16,525 bases of DNA, from assembly GCA_964468805.1 (NCBI GenBank), contig CAYXWM010000053.1, positions 1 to 16,525 on the forward strand. The letters are read 5' to 3'. The notes under the pieces were generated by a model, which saw nothing but the letters and a program-made list of their open reading frames with translations, was not told the DNA's origin and did not search any database. The translations under genes were made by a program, and so were the position numbers. Shown here in pieces: positions 1-6,809 of this stretch. Numbering within the stretch: the first letter of the stretch is position 1; the number at the start of each line of letters is the position of its first letter. The DNA comes from CAYXWM01 sp964468805 (GTDB lineage: Bacteria > Bacillota > Clostridia > Lachnospirales > WRBF01).

Positions 1-535
1 TTATGAGACGGAAGTAATTCCGGCCATGATGAAAAAATTCGCATATAAAAATAAATTGGCAGTTCCGAAAATCGAAAAAGTTGTTATTAACATGGGTCTG
101 GGCGAAGCCAAAGACAATTCCAAAGTTTTGGAACATGCTACAGGCGACCTTGCCATCATCGCGGGTCAAAAACCTGTTGTTACCAAAGCCAAAAAATCAG
201 TCGCAGCTTTCAAGCTCCGTGCAGGTATGCCCATCGGTTGCATGGTAACCCTTCGCGGCAAAAAGATGTACAGCTTCGTTGACCGTCTTATCAACATCGC
301 TCTGCCTCGTGTACGTGACTTTAGAGGCGTAAGCCCCGATTCCTTCGACGGACGCGGCAATTACACCATGGGCGTTAAAGAACAACTTATTTTCCCCGAA
401 ATTCAATACGATAAAATCGACAAAATCCGCGGCATGGACATCTGCTTTGTTACAACAGCACAAACAGACGAAGAAGCCAGAGAATTGTTTAGATTGTTCG
501 GAATGCCTTTCAGAAAAGCAGACCAAGCACAATAA
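1..535 (+). CDS. rplE: 50S ribosomal protein L5 (5'-partial)
   Basis: L5 binds 5S rRNA in the central protuberance of the 50S subunit. The reading frame is open from base 2, before the first ATG at 26; the codons before it give YETEVIPA, which matches the residues preceding the MMKKF-like stretch in other L5 proteins. The gene therefore starts upstream, and only about seven residues are missing from the usual ~179. Family hallmarks visible are VPKIEKVVINMGLGEA, the GQKPVVTKAKKS stretch, LPRVRDFRGVS, SFDGRGNYTMGVKEQLIFPEI and the C-terminal TDEEARELFRLFGMPF. It sits at its usual place before rpsN/rpsZ, so the rest of the S10/spc operon should lie upstream. Identity is certain; the start is outside the window. 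Confidence 0.97.
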   Translation, partial: YETEVIPAMMKKFAYKNKLAVPKIEKVVINMGLGEAKDNSKVLEHATGDLAIIAGQKPVVTKAKKSVAAFKLRAGMPIGCMVTLRGKKMYSFVDRLINIALPRVRDFRGVSPDSFDGRGNYTMGVKEQLIFPEIQYDKIDKIRGMDICFVTTAQTDEEARELFRLFGMPFRKADQAQ

Positions 536-579
536 TACCGAATACACAATTCAACCGACCGAACAAATACTCCTCTGTT

Positions 580-594
580 AGGGAAAACATCCCT
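580..594 (+). other. Small hairpin in the rplE-rpsZ gap
   Basis: AGGGA (580-584) pairs with TCCCT (590-594) around AAACA. A longer-range pairing, AACCGA (553-558) with TCGGTT (648-653), could enclose it. The 142-base gap is long for neighbouring r-protein genes. No T-tract follows, so it is not a standard terminator. A role in mRNA processing or translation control is inference only. Confidence 0.35.
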
Positions 595-677
595 TTCGAG
601 CTTTGTAAAAACTTAAATGTTACTTATTTGCAGAACCGGTTGTTTATTCGGTTTCGATTTTACAAGGAGGTTAGTTT

Positions 678-863
678 GTGGCAAAAAAATCAATGATTGT
701 CAGGCAGCAAAAGCAACCCAAGTTTTCCACTAGGTTCCACAACCGCTGCAAAATATGCGGACGTCCACATGCAACATTACGCAAATTCGGTATATGCCGC
801 ATATGTTTCAGAGAGATGGCCTATAAAGGACAAATCCCGGGCGTAAGGAAAGCAAGCTGGTAA
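678..863 (+). CDS. rpsZ: 30S ribosomal protein S14, zinc-binding type (type Z)
   Basis: S14 is a small-subunit head protein that assembles late and contacts S3, S10 and 16S rRNA. The 61-residue product is the short zinc form: Cys24-x2-Cys27 and Cys40-x2-Cys43 form the zinc ribbon, and the C-terminus GQIPGVRKASW is the family signature. The start is GTG, 8 bases after an AGGAGG site at 665-670; no ATG gives a full-length protein. It lies between rplE and rpsH, the usual Bacillota position. The longer zinc-free S14 is a different paralogue, usually elsewhere in the genome. Confidence 0.97.
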   Translation: MAKKSMIVRQQKQPKFSTRFHNRCKICGRPHATLRKFGICRICFREMAYKGQIPGVRKASW

Positions 864-887
864 AACCGGGGAAAGGAGGTTTTTTCT

Positions 888-1289
888 ATGTCAATGAGCG
901 ATCCTATTGCAGATATGCTTACAAGAATCAGAAACGCCAACACGGCTAAACATAAAACAGTTGATATACCTTCCTCTCGTGTAAAGGTAGCTATCGCTGA
1001 TATATTGAAAAAAGAAGGTTATGTTCTCGGATACGAAATCATAGAGGACGGCCCCAAAAAGACTATGCGTATCAGATTAAAATACGGTAAAGACAAAAAC
1101 GAAAAAGTTATCGGTGGTCTCAAACGTATTTCCAAACCCGGTCTGAGAGTTTACGCAAACTGTGAAGAAATGCCCCGCGTTTTGGGCGGCCTTGGCACAG
1201 CCATCGTTTCCACTAACAAAGGCATCGTAACAGACAAAGAAGCTCGTCAATTAGGCGTAGGCGGCGAAGTTTTAGCCTTCGTTTGGTAA
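888..1289 (+). CDS. rpsH: 30S ribosomal protein S8
   Basis: S8 binds the central domain of 16S rRNA and is a primary assembly protein; in Escherichia coli it also represses the spc operon by binding mRNA. The 133-residue product carries the N-terminal DPIADMLTRIRNANTAKH and the C-terminal signature KRISKPGLRVYA...PRVLGGLGTAIVSTNKGIVTDKEAR...GGEVLAFVW. The ATG follows GGAGG at 875-879 by 8 bases. It begins 24 bases after rpsZ. The length is normal (about 132). Its stop codon forms part of an A/T hairpin that opens the next gap. Confidence 0.97.
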   Translation: MSMSDPIADMLTRIRNANTAKHKTVDIPSSRVKVAIADILKKEGYVLGYEIIEDGPKKTMRIRLKYGKDKNEKVIGGLKRISKPGLRVYANCEEMPRVLGGLGTAIVSTNKGIVTDKEARQLGVGGEVLAFVW

Positions 1290-1322
1290 AATAATAAACC
1301 TTTGAAAAGATTTATTATTTTA
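1287..1322 (+). other. 12-bp A/T inverted repeat overlapping the rpsH stop codon
   Basis: Bases 1287-1298 are perfectly complementary to 1311-1322 across a 12-base loop (1299-1310). The stem is all A/T and includes the TAA stop of rpsH. There is no following T-run, so a weak processing or stability hairpin is more likely than a terminator. Function is inferred. Confidence 0.4.
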
Positions 1323-1344
1323 TAATGCTTAAGTAATTAATGTT

Positions 1345-1398
1345 AAAAGTTTTGTCCACTTTTCAAAAGTGGCGGGGTTTTGGGGTCTATCCCCAAGG
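1345..1398 (+). repeat. Two-hairpin intergenic repeat, copy 1
   Basis: The element starts AAAAGTTTT, then CCACTTTT (1356-1363) faces AAAAGTGG (1365-1372), and TTGGGG (1380-1385) faces CCCCAA (1391-1396) over the loop TCTAT. A related sequence occurs at 8635-8692 with the same 9-base start, the same order of hairpins and a compensated stem pair. It occupies the rpsH-rplF gap. The two copies suggest a dispersed structured repeat or a recurring RNA motif; I know of no family name to assign. Confidence 0.5.
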
Positions 1399-1445
1399 TC
1401 TTGACTTTGACTTTGACCCATACAGCAATTTAGGAGGTGCAGACC

Positions 1446-1985
1446 ATGTCACGTATCGGACGCTTACCCATTTCCATTCCGGACGGTGTTCAAGTTACCC
1501 TTGCAGAAGGCAACAACATCACCGTAAAAGGAACAAAGGGCACGCTTACCCGTAAACTTGTTGATGACATGAACATCGCAATCGAAGACGGACAAATTAC
1601 AGTAACTCGTCCCAGCGACTTAAAACGCCACAAAGCTCTTCACGGCTTAACCCGTACTCTCATTTTCAACATGGTAGTCGGCGTTACCGAAGGCTATTCC
1701 AAAACCTTGGAAATCAACGGCGTAGGTTACAGAGCAGCAAAATCCGGCAATAAATTAACCTTAACTTTAGGCTACTCTCATCCCGTAGAAATGATAGACC
1801 CCGACGGAATCACCACTACCGTTGAGGCCAACAAAATCATCGTCTCCGGTATCGATAAAGAAGCCGTCGGCCAATTCGCCGCTGAAATCAGAGACAAACG
1901 CAGACCTGAACCGTACAAAGGCAAAGGTATTAAATACAGCACAGAAACTATTCGCCGTAAAGTGGGTAAAGCAGGTAAGAAGTAA
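1446..1985 (+). CDS. rplF: 50S ribosomal protein L6
   Basis: L6 sits near the base of the L7/L12 stalk and contacts the sarcin-ricin region of 23S rRNA. The 179-residue product begins MSRIGRLPISIPDGV and contains LEINGVGYRAAKSGNKLTLTLGYSHPVE and the C-terminal hallmark RRPEPYKGKGIKYSTETIRRKVGKAGKK. The frame is also open from GTG at 1437, but that codon lies inside the AGGAGG site (1432-1437); ATG 1446, 8 bases after it, matches the normal family N-terminus and length. The upstream 156-base gap holds two hairpin features. Confidence 0.97.
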   Translation: MSRIGRLPISIPDGVQVTLAEGNNITVKGTKGTLTRKLVDDMNIAIEDGQITVTRPSDLKRHKALHGLTRTLIFNMVVGVTEGYSKTLEINGVGYRAAKSGNKLTLTLGYSHPVEMIDPDGITTTVEANKIIVSGIDKEAVGQFAAEIRDKRRPEPYKGKGIKYSTETIRRKVGKAGKK

Positions 1986-2049
1986 TAAGCTACTTTTTCC
2001 CTAAAAGTCCACTCAGACGAATGACTACTGTAGGAAAGGAGTGCCGGAA

Positions 2050-2418
2050 ATGATTAAGAAAAAATCACGCAAGCTTGCCCGTGAAAAGCGTCACTACAGA
2101 TTGAGAAGATACATCAAAGGAACAGCGGAAAGACCAAGATTGGCTGTTTTCCGTTCCAATAAACATATCTACGCTCAAATTATAGACGACACCAAAGGTC
2201 ATACCCTTGTTGCCGCCTCTACCGTTGAAAAAGCAATTGCTACCCAATTGCAAAACACTTCCGACATGGAAGCAGCCAAAATCGTAGGCGAAGCTATCGG
2301 CAAAAAAGCTGTAGCTCAAGGTATCACATCTGTGGTATTCGACCGTGGCGGTTATGTTTACCACGGAAAAGTTGCCGCTTTGGCTGACGGTGCAAGAAGT
2401 GCAGGTTTACAATTCTAA
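2050..2418 (+). CDS. rplR: 50S ribosomal protein L18
   Basis: L18 binds 5S rRNA together with L5 and L25-type proteins. The 122-residue product has a basic N-terminus and the signatures GTAERPRLAVFRSNKHIYAQIIDD and VVFDRGGYVYHGKVAALADGAR...GLQF. The frame can be extended to GTG 2041, but the ribosome binding site AAAGGAG (2035-2041) covers that codon; ATG 2050 lies 8 bases after it and gives the family length. It follows rplF by 64 bases. Confidence 0.96.
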   Translation: MIKKKSRKLAREKRHYRLRRYIKGTAERPRLAVFRSNKHIYAQIIDDTKGHTLVAASTVEKAIATQLQNTSDMEAAKIVGEAIGKKAVAQGITSVVFDRGGYVYHGKVAALADGARSAGLQF

Positions 2419-2440
2419 TTGTTAATAATATTGCTGCCGA

Positions 2441-2473
2441 AATTAAGGTTGGCTTAATATTCTGTCCTTAATT
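2441..2473 (+). other. 8-bp inverted repeat before rpsE
   Basis: AATTAAGG (2441-2448) and CCTTAATT (2466-2473) are perfect complements around a 17-base loop. It ends about 18 bases before the rpsE ribosome binding site. No T-tract follows. A role in translation control of rpsE is possible but not shown. Confidence 0.35.
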
Positions 2474-2504
2474 AGCATTAAACATAGAGTAAGGAGGAAA
2501 ACGC

Positions 2505-3008
2505 TTGAAGAAAATTGACGCAAACGCACTTGAACTTAAAGACAAGGTTGTTACTATCAACCGTGTTACAAAAGTTGTTAAAGGCGGGCGTACATTTCGT
2601 TTTGCGGCACTGGTAGTTGTCGGCGATGAGAACGGTCATGTAGGCGTAGGTCTTGGCAAGTCTACAGAAATCCCCGATGCTATCCGCAAAGGCAGAGAGG
2701 ACGCAAAGAAAAACTTAATCCGTATCGAACGTAACGAACAAGACAGCTTGTACCATGAAACCATCGGTAAATTTGGTGCAGCTTCCGTTCTTTTAAAACC
2801 GGCCGGTGAAGGTACCGGTATCATAGCCGGCGGCTCTGTTCGTGCAGTTATGGAACTTGCAGGTATCCGTAACATCAGAACAAAATCCCTCGGCTCAAAC
2901 AACAAACGCAACGTTGTAAACGCTGCCATCGAAGGTTTGAAACAACTCAAAACCCCCGAACAAGTTGCTCGTTTACGCGGCAAAAGCGTAGAAGAAATCT
3001 TGAAATAA
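2505..3008 (+). CDS. rpsE: 30S ribosomal protein S5
   Basis: S5 lies at the mRNA entry and contributes to decoding accuracy. The 167-residue product has the double-stranded RNA-binding domain (NRVTKVVKGGRTFRFAALVVVGD, then GHVGVGLGKSTEIPDAIRKG) and the C-terminal domain with KPAGEGTGIIAGGSVRAV and AGIRNIRTKSLGSNNKRNVV. The start is TTG at 2505, 8 bases after GGAGG (2492-2496); no ATG in the frame would keep the complete N-terminal domain. TTG may lower initiation relative to its neighbours. Length is normal for the family. Confidence 0.97.
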   Translation: MKKIDANALELKDKVVTINRVTKVVKGGRTFRFAALVVVGDENGHVGVGLGKSTEIPDAIRKGREDAKKNLIRIERNEQDSLYHETIGKFGAASVLLKPAGEGTGIIAGGSVRAVMELAGIRNIRTKSLGSNNKRNVVNAAIEGLKQLKTPEQVARLRGKSVEEILK

Positions 3009-3055
3009 TTATTTCGGGATATATCGCAACCTGTAATATCGGAAGGAGGTCAAAC

Positions 3056-3235
3056 GTGGCGAATTTAAAAATAACGCTTGTAAGGTCTACAATTAAAGCA
3101 ATCCCTAAACATAAAAAGACCATCCAAGCTTTAGGCTTACGCAAGTTGAATTCTCAGGTTATCAAAAACGACGACCCCGCTATCAGGGGCATGGTAAAAC
3201 AAGTATGTCACTTAGTTAAGGTGGAAGAAGTTTAA
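3056..3235 (+). CDS. rpmD: 50S ribosomal protein L30
   Basis: L30 is a small 50S protein found in most but not all bacteria. The 59-residue frame reads MANLKITLVRSTIKAIPKHK... and continues with a TIQALGLRKLN...IRGMVKQVCHLVKVEEV ending, the typical L30 pattern (start KITLVRS, middle LGLRKL, end GMV..V.HLV.VEE). The GTG start is 6 bases after GGAGG (3045-3049). It lies 47 bases after rpsE and 15 bases before rplO, exactly where L30 is expected. I translated it directly because it is short. Confidence 0.95.
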   Translation: MANLKITLVRSTIKAIPKHKKTIQALGLRKLNSQVIKNDDPAIRGMVKQVCHLVKVEEV

Positions 3236-3250
3236 AGGAGGTGTGCAGTC

Positions 3251-3691
3251 TTGAACTTAGGTGATTTAAAACCCGCAGAAGGTTCTAAATTTAAGAACTG
3301 GCGTAAAGGACGCGGCCACGGTTCAGGTAACGGCAAAACCGCCGGTCGCGGTCATAAAGGACAAAAAGCTCGTTCCGGCGGTGGCGTTCGTCCCGGCTTC
3401 GAAGGCGGACAAATGCCTCTCTACAGACGTCTGCCCAAACGTGGCTTCAAATGCAGAAGCACAAAAGAAATCATTGCTATCAACGTTGCTTTGCTCAACG
3501 TTTTTGAAGACGGTGCTGTTGTAGACATTGCAGCTTTAAAATCCAAGGGCCTTGTAAGCAACCCAAAAGACGGCGTGAAAATCTTGGGTGAAGGAAATCT
3601 TGACCGTAAATTAACGGTACAAGTAAATTACTTCAGCAAATCAGCCGCTGAAAAAATTCTATCGGCAGGCGGTAAAGCAGAGGTGATTTAA
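3251..3691 (+). CDS. rplO: 50S ribosomal protein L15
   Basis: L15 is a late-assembly 50S protein bound to 23S rRNA. The 146-residue product has the very glycine- and arginine-rich N-terminal extension (KGRGHGSGNGKTAGRGHKGQ..., PGFEGGQMPLYRRLPKRGF) followed by the globular domain ending in SAAEKILSAGGKAEVI. The start is TTG, 9 bases after the GGAGG at 3237-3241, giving the standard MNLGDLKPAEGS-type N-terminus. The stop shares one base with the secY start (TAATG), which implies translational coupling. Confidence 0.97.
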   Translation: MNLGDLKPAEGSKFKNWRKGRGHGSGNGKTAGRGHKGQKARSGGGVRPGFEGGQMPLYRRLPKRGFKCRSTKEIIAINVALLNVFEDGAVVDIAALKSKGLVSNPKDGVKILGEGNLDRKLTVQVNYFSKSAAEKILSAGGKAEVI

Positions 3692-5001
3692 TGTTCAGCA
3701 TCTTCTCGAACGCTTGGAAGGTAAAAGATATACGTAAAAAGATTTTTTATGTACTGTTGGTACTTCTTATATATCGTCTCGGAACCTTCATCCCTCTTCC
3801 CGGTCTGGACTTAAACGCACTGGCTTCTCTCAGGTCTGACTCGGCAGGCAACCTTAATATGTTTGCTGTCATAGCCGGTGGCGGTGTGGGAACGCTGTTT
3901 GTTCTCGGTATAGGACCGTATATTACCGCATCCATCATAATGCAACTTTTAACAGTAGCTATTCCCAAACTGGAGCAAATCCAGAAGGAAGGCGAAGAAG
4001 GCAGAAAGAAAATTAACCAGTATACTCGTGTTCTGGCAGTTGCTCTTGCCTTGCTTCAAGGTATAACAACAGTAATTTCTTTGCAAAATCTGTTCTATCA
4101 CAGAAACCTGTTCGTCTATATTATGGCTACTGTCGCTATCGTAACCGGTACTATCCTTATCATGTGGATAAGCGAACTCTTAACCGAAAAGGGTATCGGA
4201 AACGGTGCTTCGTTTATAATCTTTGCAAACATTCTTTCAGGTTTGTTTAAAGGTGTATTCAACTTCTCTCAAGAGATGGTTGGTGCAGATGCTTGGAGAT
4301 TTGTTGCAGCTGCTATATTGCTTGTGTTTTTTGTGGGTCTTGTGGCCTTTGTTGTTTATATACAAGAAGGCGAACGCCGTATCCCCGTACAATACGCCAA
4401 GAAAATGGTTGGCAGACAAATGTACGGCGGACAAAGCTCTCATATTCCCATTAAAGTAAATATAGCCGGTGTAATGTCCATCATCTTTGCAATCTCTCTG
4501 CTTCAATTCCCGGGTGTAATTTTGAATTTCTGGCCAAAAGGTCAAGGTCCCGAATGGTTAACAAGCGTTGTTAATGTACTTTCCATCAGCAACATGACTT
4601 ACATTCCCTTGCCTTTTATGGACAGAGGTATTTATATTCCCATTGGTGCTTTAGTTTATATATTGTTGATATTCTGCTTTACTTTCTTCTATACATCTTT
4701 TGCAATAAACCCCGTAGAAATGGCTGAAAACATGAAAAAATCCGGCGGTTTCGTTCCGGGTATCCGTCCCGGCAAACCTACCGGCGACTATATCCAAAAT
4801 ACAATTAATCGTATGTCTTGGATTGGTGCCGCATTCTACTCTTTGATAGCTATTGCTCCCATAATTTTAGAATGGGTTTTCGGTTTCAACCTGTACTTTG
4901 GAGGAACAACTCTCCTTATCGTATCCGGTGTTGCCATCGAAATCGTAAAACAGTTGGAATCCCAGCTGCTTATGCGTCACTATAAGGGTTTCTTGTCCTA
5001 A
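3691..5001 (+). CDS. secY: Protein translocase subunit SecY
   Basis: SecY is the pore of the SecYEG channel that exports and inserts proteins in the cytoplasmic membrane. The 436-residue product shows ten hydrophobic segments, roughly at residues 18-36, 58-90, 113-132, 139-162, 172-192, 204-226, 254-277, 310-336, 373-398 and 400-420. Conserved loops are visible: FIPLPGLD after segment 1, QEGERRIPVQYAKKM before segment 7, and the ribosome/SecA-binding loop GGFVPGIRPGKPTGDYI near residue 350. The ATG overlaps the rplO stop. The expected next gene, adk, is missing; map follows after 28 bases. Confidence 0.98.
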   Translation: MFSIFSNAWKVKDIRKKIFYVLLVLLIYRLGTFIPLPGLDLNALASLRSDSAGNLNMFAVIAGGGVGTLFVLGIGPYITASIIMQLLTVAIPKLEQIQKEGEEGRKKINQYTRVLAVALALLQGITTVISLQNLFYHRNLFVYIMATVAIVTGTILIMWISELLTEKGIGNGASFIIFANILSGLFKGVFNFSQEMVGADAWRFVAAAILLVFFVGLVAFVVYIQEGERRIPVQYAKKMVGRQMYGGQSSHIPIKVNIAGVMSIIFAISLLQFPGVILNFWPKGQGPEWLTSVVNVLSISNMTYIPLPFMDRGIYIPIGALVYILLIFCFTFFYTSFAINPVEMAENMKKSGGFVPGIRPGKPTGDYIQNTINRMSWIGAAFYSLIAIAPIILEWVFGFNLYFGGTTLLIVSGVAIEIVKQLESQLLMRHYKGFLS

Positions 5002-5029
5002 GATATGGCAGAATCGATTGGAGTTATCC

Positions 5030-5776
5030 ATGGCAATTTTAATTAAAAATGCTGAACAAATCCAACATATGCGTCACGTTGGAAATATAGTGCTAAAGAC
5101 CCACGAGCTTCTCGAAAGTAACGTGCGTCCCGGCATTACCACAAAAGAATTAAATGACTTGGCCGAAAGTTATATAGTAAACGCAGGAGCCTATCCTTCT
5201 TCAAAAGGATACAAGGGTTATCCCGCAGCCATATGTATTTCGGTAAACAATGAAGTAATTCACGGTATACCGGGTATGAAAAAGCTAAAAGAAGGCGATA
5301 TTGTCAGTATCGACATCGTTGCAAACAAGAACGGATACCATGCTGACGCCGCCCGCACTCTTGCCGTCGGAACCGTTTCCGAAGAGACTAAGCGATTAAT
5401 AGCCGTTACAAGAGAGAGCTTTTTTAAAGGAATAGAGTACGCCCGAGCAAAAATGCATTTGCATGAAATATCAGCCGCTGTTCAAGAATACGTGGAATCT
5501 TTCGGATTCACGGTAGTACGTGAATTTGTAGGTCACGGCGTGGGTAAGCATATGCATGAGGATCCTCAAATCCCCAATTATCGTATGCCTAACCGCGGAC
5601 CCCGTCTGGCTCCCGGAATGACCTTGGCTATAGAGCCTATGGTTAACGCCGGCACAGCCGATGTGGATATCTTGGACGACGGTTGGACAGTGGTTACTTC
5701 CGACGGAAAATATTCGGCTCATTACGAAAACACCGTTTTGATAACCGACTCCGACCCGGAAATTTTAACAGTCTAA
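5030..5776 (+). CDS. map: Methionine aminopeptidase, type I
   Basis: This enzyme removes the initiator methionine from nascent proteins in the cytoplasm. The 248-residue product matches the type I length and has all five metal ligands by pattern: Asp95 (SIDI), Asp106 (HADAA), His169 (VGHGVGKHMHEDP), Glu202 (AIEPM) and Glu233 (HYENT), plus the substrate-side His78 (VIHGIP). The usual YEHT motif reads YENT here, a mild substitution next to a ligand. The frame extends to TTG 5018, but TTGGAG (5018-5023) is the likely ribosome binding site and ATG 5030 follows by 6 bases. It stands directly after secY without adk. Confidence 0.97.
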   Translation: MAILIKNAEQIQHMRHVGNIVLKTHELLESNVRPGITTKELNDLAESYIVNAGAYPSSKGYKGYPAAICISVNNEVIHGIPGMKKLKEGDIVSIDIVANKNGYHADAARTLAVGTVSEETKRLIAVTRESFFKGIEYARAKMHLHEISAAVQEYVESFGFTVVREFVGHGVGKHMHEDPQIPNYRMPNRGPRLAPGMTLAIEPMVNAGTADVDILDDGWTVVTSDGKYSAHYENTVLITDSDPEILTV

Positions 5777-5817
5777 GGTGTATCGACCTGAATATCAGTC
5801 GACTTTTCGGCTATAAC

Positions 5818-5871
5818 TACTAATTTTATATAATTTTGCCGGATTTTCTATAAAATTATATAAAATTAGTA
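5818..5871 (+). repeat. 20-bp perfect A/T-rich inverted repeat after map
   Basis: Bases 5818-5837 are perfectly complementary to 5852-5871, with a 14-base loop (GCCGGATTTTCTAT). Core arm: TAATTTTATATAATTTT against its exact reverse complement. The first arm ends in TTTT and the complement gives the same on the other strand, so a bidirectional terminator is conceivable, but the stem is almost all A/T and no T-run follows outside it. It lies 42 bases after map in a 245-base gap. It is the longest perfect inverted repeat I found in the window. Confidence 0.75.
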
Positions 5872-5882
5872 AACGGTTCATG

Positions 5883-5911
5883 TTGAAACAACCTTGCGGA
5901 TATGTTAAACT
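5883..5911 (+). promoter_or_regulatory. Candidate sigma-A promoter for the KOW-infA segment
   Basis: TTGAAA (5883-5888) and TAAACT (5906-5911) are separated by 17 bases (5 of 6 and 4 of 6 matches to TTGACA/TATAAT). Placed just after the 20-bp inverted repeat, it could restart transcription for the downstream KOW-infA-rpmJ-rpsM segment. The -10 is weak, so this is tentative. Confidence 0.35.
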
Positions 5912-5933
5912 GATTCGCTGTATAAATCTATTT

Positions 5934-5996
5934 GTTTATTTGATAAACTTTATAAATAAACTTGTATTCGCAGTGGTCGGTTACGGCTGTGCGAAT
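5934..5996 (+). other. Two tandem hairpins in the KOW gene leader
   Basis: GTTTATTT (5934-5941) pairs with AAATAAAC (5954-5961), and ATTCGCA (5966-5972) pairs with TGCGAAT (5990-5996). Both arms are perfect. The second ends 13 bases before the AAGGAG of the downstream gene. Since that gene encodes a putative RNA-binding KOW protein, autogenous control is an attractive but untested idea. Confidence 0.45.
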
Positions 5997-6021
5997 TGTA
6001 TATAAGAGTAAGGAGACCGGA

Positions 6022-6282
6022 ATGCTTAGTGTTGGTCAAGTAGTTTATTCAAAACGAGGACGGGATAAAGGCCTAGCCTTTGTAGTAATATCCGTTGATG
6101 CTGAATATGCCTTTCTTGCGGACGGTTCCTTACGCAAATTTTCCGGACCAAAGAAGAAAAAATTTAAACATATCCAACCTACCAATAATGTTCTTTTGGA
6201 TATTCAACAGAAAATCCATGCAAGACAAATTTTGGACTCGGACCTTAGAAAAGCTTTAGCGCCGTTTAACAACAAAGATTAA
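6022..6282 (+). CDS. KOW-domain RNA-binding protein (L14e/YbzG-like)
   Basis: The 86-residue product starts MLSVGQVVYSKRGRDKGLAFVV, a KOW-type fold in which the loop (RGRDKG) follows the first strand, and continues with ADGSLRKFSGPKKKKFKHIQPTN, a basic stretch. Small proteins of this type, related to archaeal/eukaryotic L14e, are encoded between map and infA in many Clostridia and Bacilli; their exact role is not settled, but RNA or ribosome binding is presumed. The open frame reaches back to 5962, but ATG 6022 stands 6 bases after GGAG (6012-6015) and opens directly on the domain. The leader contains several inverted repeats. Confidence 0.85.
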   Translation: MLSVGQVVYSKRGRDKGLAFVVISVDAEYAFLADGSLRKFSGPKKKKFKHIQPTNNVLLDIQQKIHARQILDSDLRKALAPFNNKD

Positions 6283-6304
6283 TTCTTTGTTCATCCAAAA
6301 ACCG

Positions 6305-6332
6305 AAACGATAACATCCCTATCCTATCGTTT
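6305..6332 (+). other. 8-bp hairpin before infA
   Basis: AAACGATA (6305-6312) and TATCGTTT (6325-6332) are perfect complements over a 12-base loop, and flanking ACC/GGT and CCAAA/TTTGG pairs could lengthen it with interruptions. It begins 22 bases after the KOW gene stop in the 149-base gap before infA. There is no clean T-run, so termination is uncertain. Confidence 0.35.
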
Positions 6333-6431
6333 GGGTATGTTTGGGAACGGATTTAGCTGTGGGTTTTCTAAGTATCTGCCGTGGTTTCGTAACTCCTTGT
6401 TTGAATGCTGCCGGAAGAGGAGGTTAGAAGC

Positions 6432-6650
6432 ATGTCTAAAGACGATGTAATAGAGGTTGAAGGAACAGTTTTGGAGAAACTCCCTAACGCAATGTTTCAA
6501 GTTCAATTAGAAAACGGCCATAAAATTCTTGCCCATATTTCAGGTAAATTGCGTATGAATTTTATCCGTATAATTCCCGGTGACAAGGTTCGAATTGAAA
6601 TGTCACCATATGACTTAACCAAAGGCAGAATTATTTGGCGGGATAAATAA
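6432..6650 (+). CDS. infA: Translation initiation factor IF-1
   Basis: IF-1 binds the A site of the 30S subunit during initiation. The 72-residue product is one OB-fold: MSKDDVIEVEGTVLEKLPNA, then MFQVQLENGHKILAHISGKLRMNFIRIIPGDKVRIEMSPYDLTKGRI and a terminal WRDK. The length is exactly that of the family. An upstream ATG at 6405 is in frame, but the GGAGG at 6419-6423 lies after it and 8 bases before ATG 6432, which also yields the conserved N-terminus. It is followed by rpmJ after 22 bases. Confidence 0.97.
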   Translation: MSKDDVIEVEGTVLEKLPNAMFQVQLENGHKILAHISGKLRMNFIRIIPGDKVRIEMSPYDLTKGRIIWRDK

Positions 6651-6672
6651 TATCCCCAAAGGAGTGATTATC

Positions 6673-6786
6673 ATGAAGGTTAGACCGTCAGTCAAACCTA
6701 TTTGCGAAAAATGTAGGATAATCAGACGTAAAGGCTCCATCAGAGTTATATGCGTTAATCCTAAACATAAACAAAGACAAGGTTAA
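6673..6786 (+). CDS. rpmJ: 50S ribosomal protein L36, zinc-binding
   Basis: L36 is the smallest ribosomal protein and binds 23S rRNA near the peptidyl transferase region. The 37 residues begin MKVRPSVKPICEKCRIIRRK and end NPKHKQRQG. Cys11, Cys14, Cys27 and His32 form the C-x2-C-x12-C-x4-H zinc site, so this is the zinc-binding form. The ATG lies 8 bases after GGAG (6661-6664). It sits between infA and rpsM as in most bacteria. Confidence 0.97.
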   Translation: MKVRPSVKPICEKCRIIRRKGSIRVICVNPKHKQRQG

Positions 6787-6809
6787 TTATTTGGAGGTGT
6801 ATGCATTAA

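Noticed and set aside
197..547. Minus-strand open frames over rplE
   Set aside because: Shadows of a clearly conserved L5 gene.
1340..1555. 71-codon open frame before and into rplF
   Set aside because: It runs through the hairpin repeat and out of frame into rplF; no ribosome binding site.
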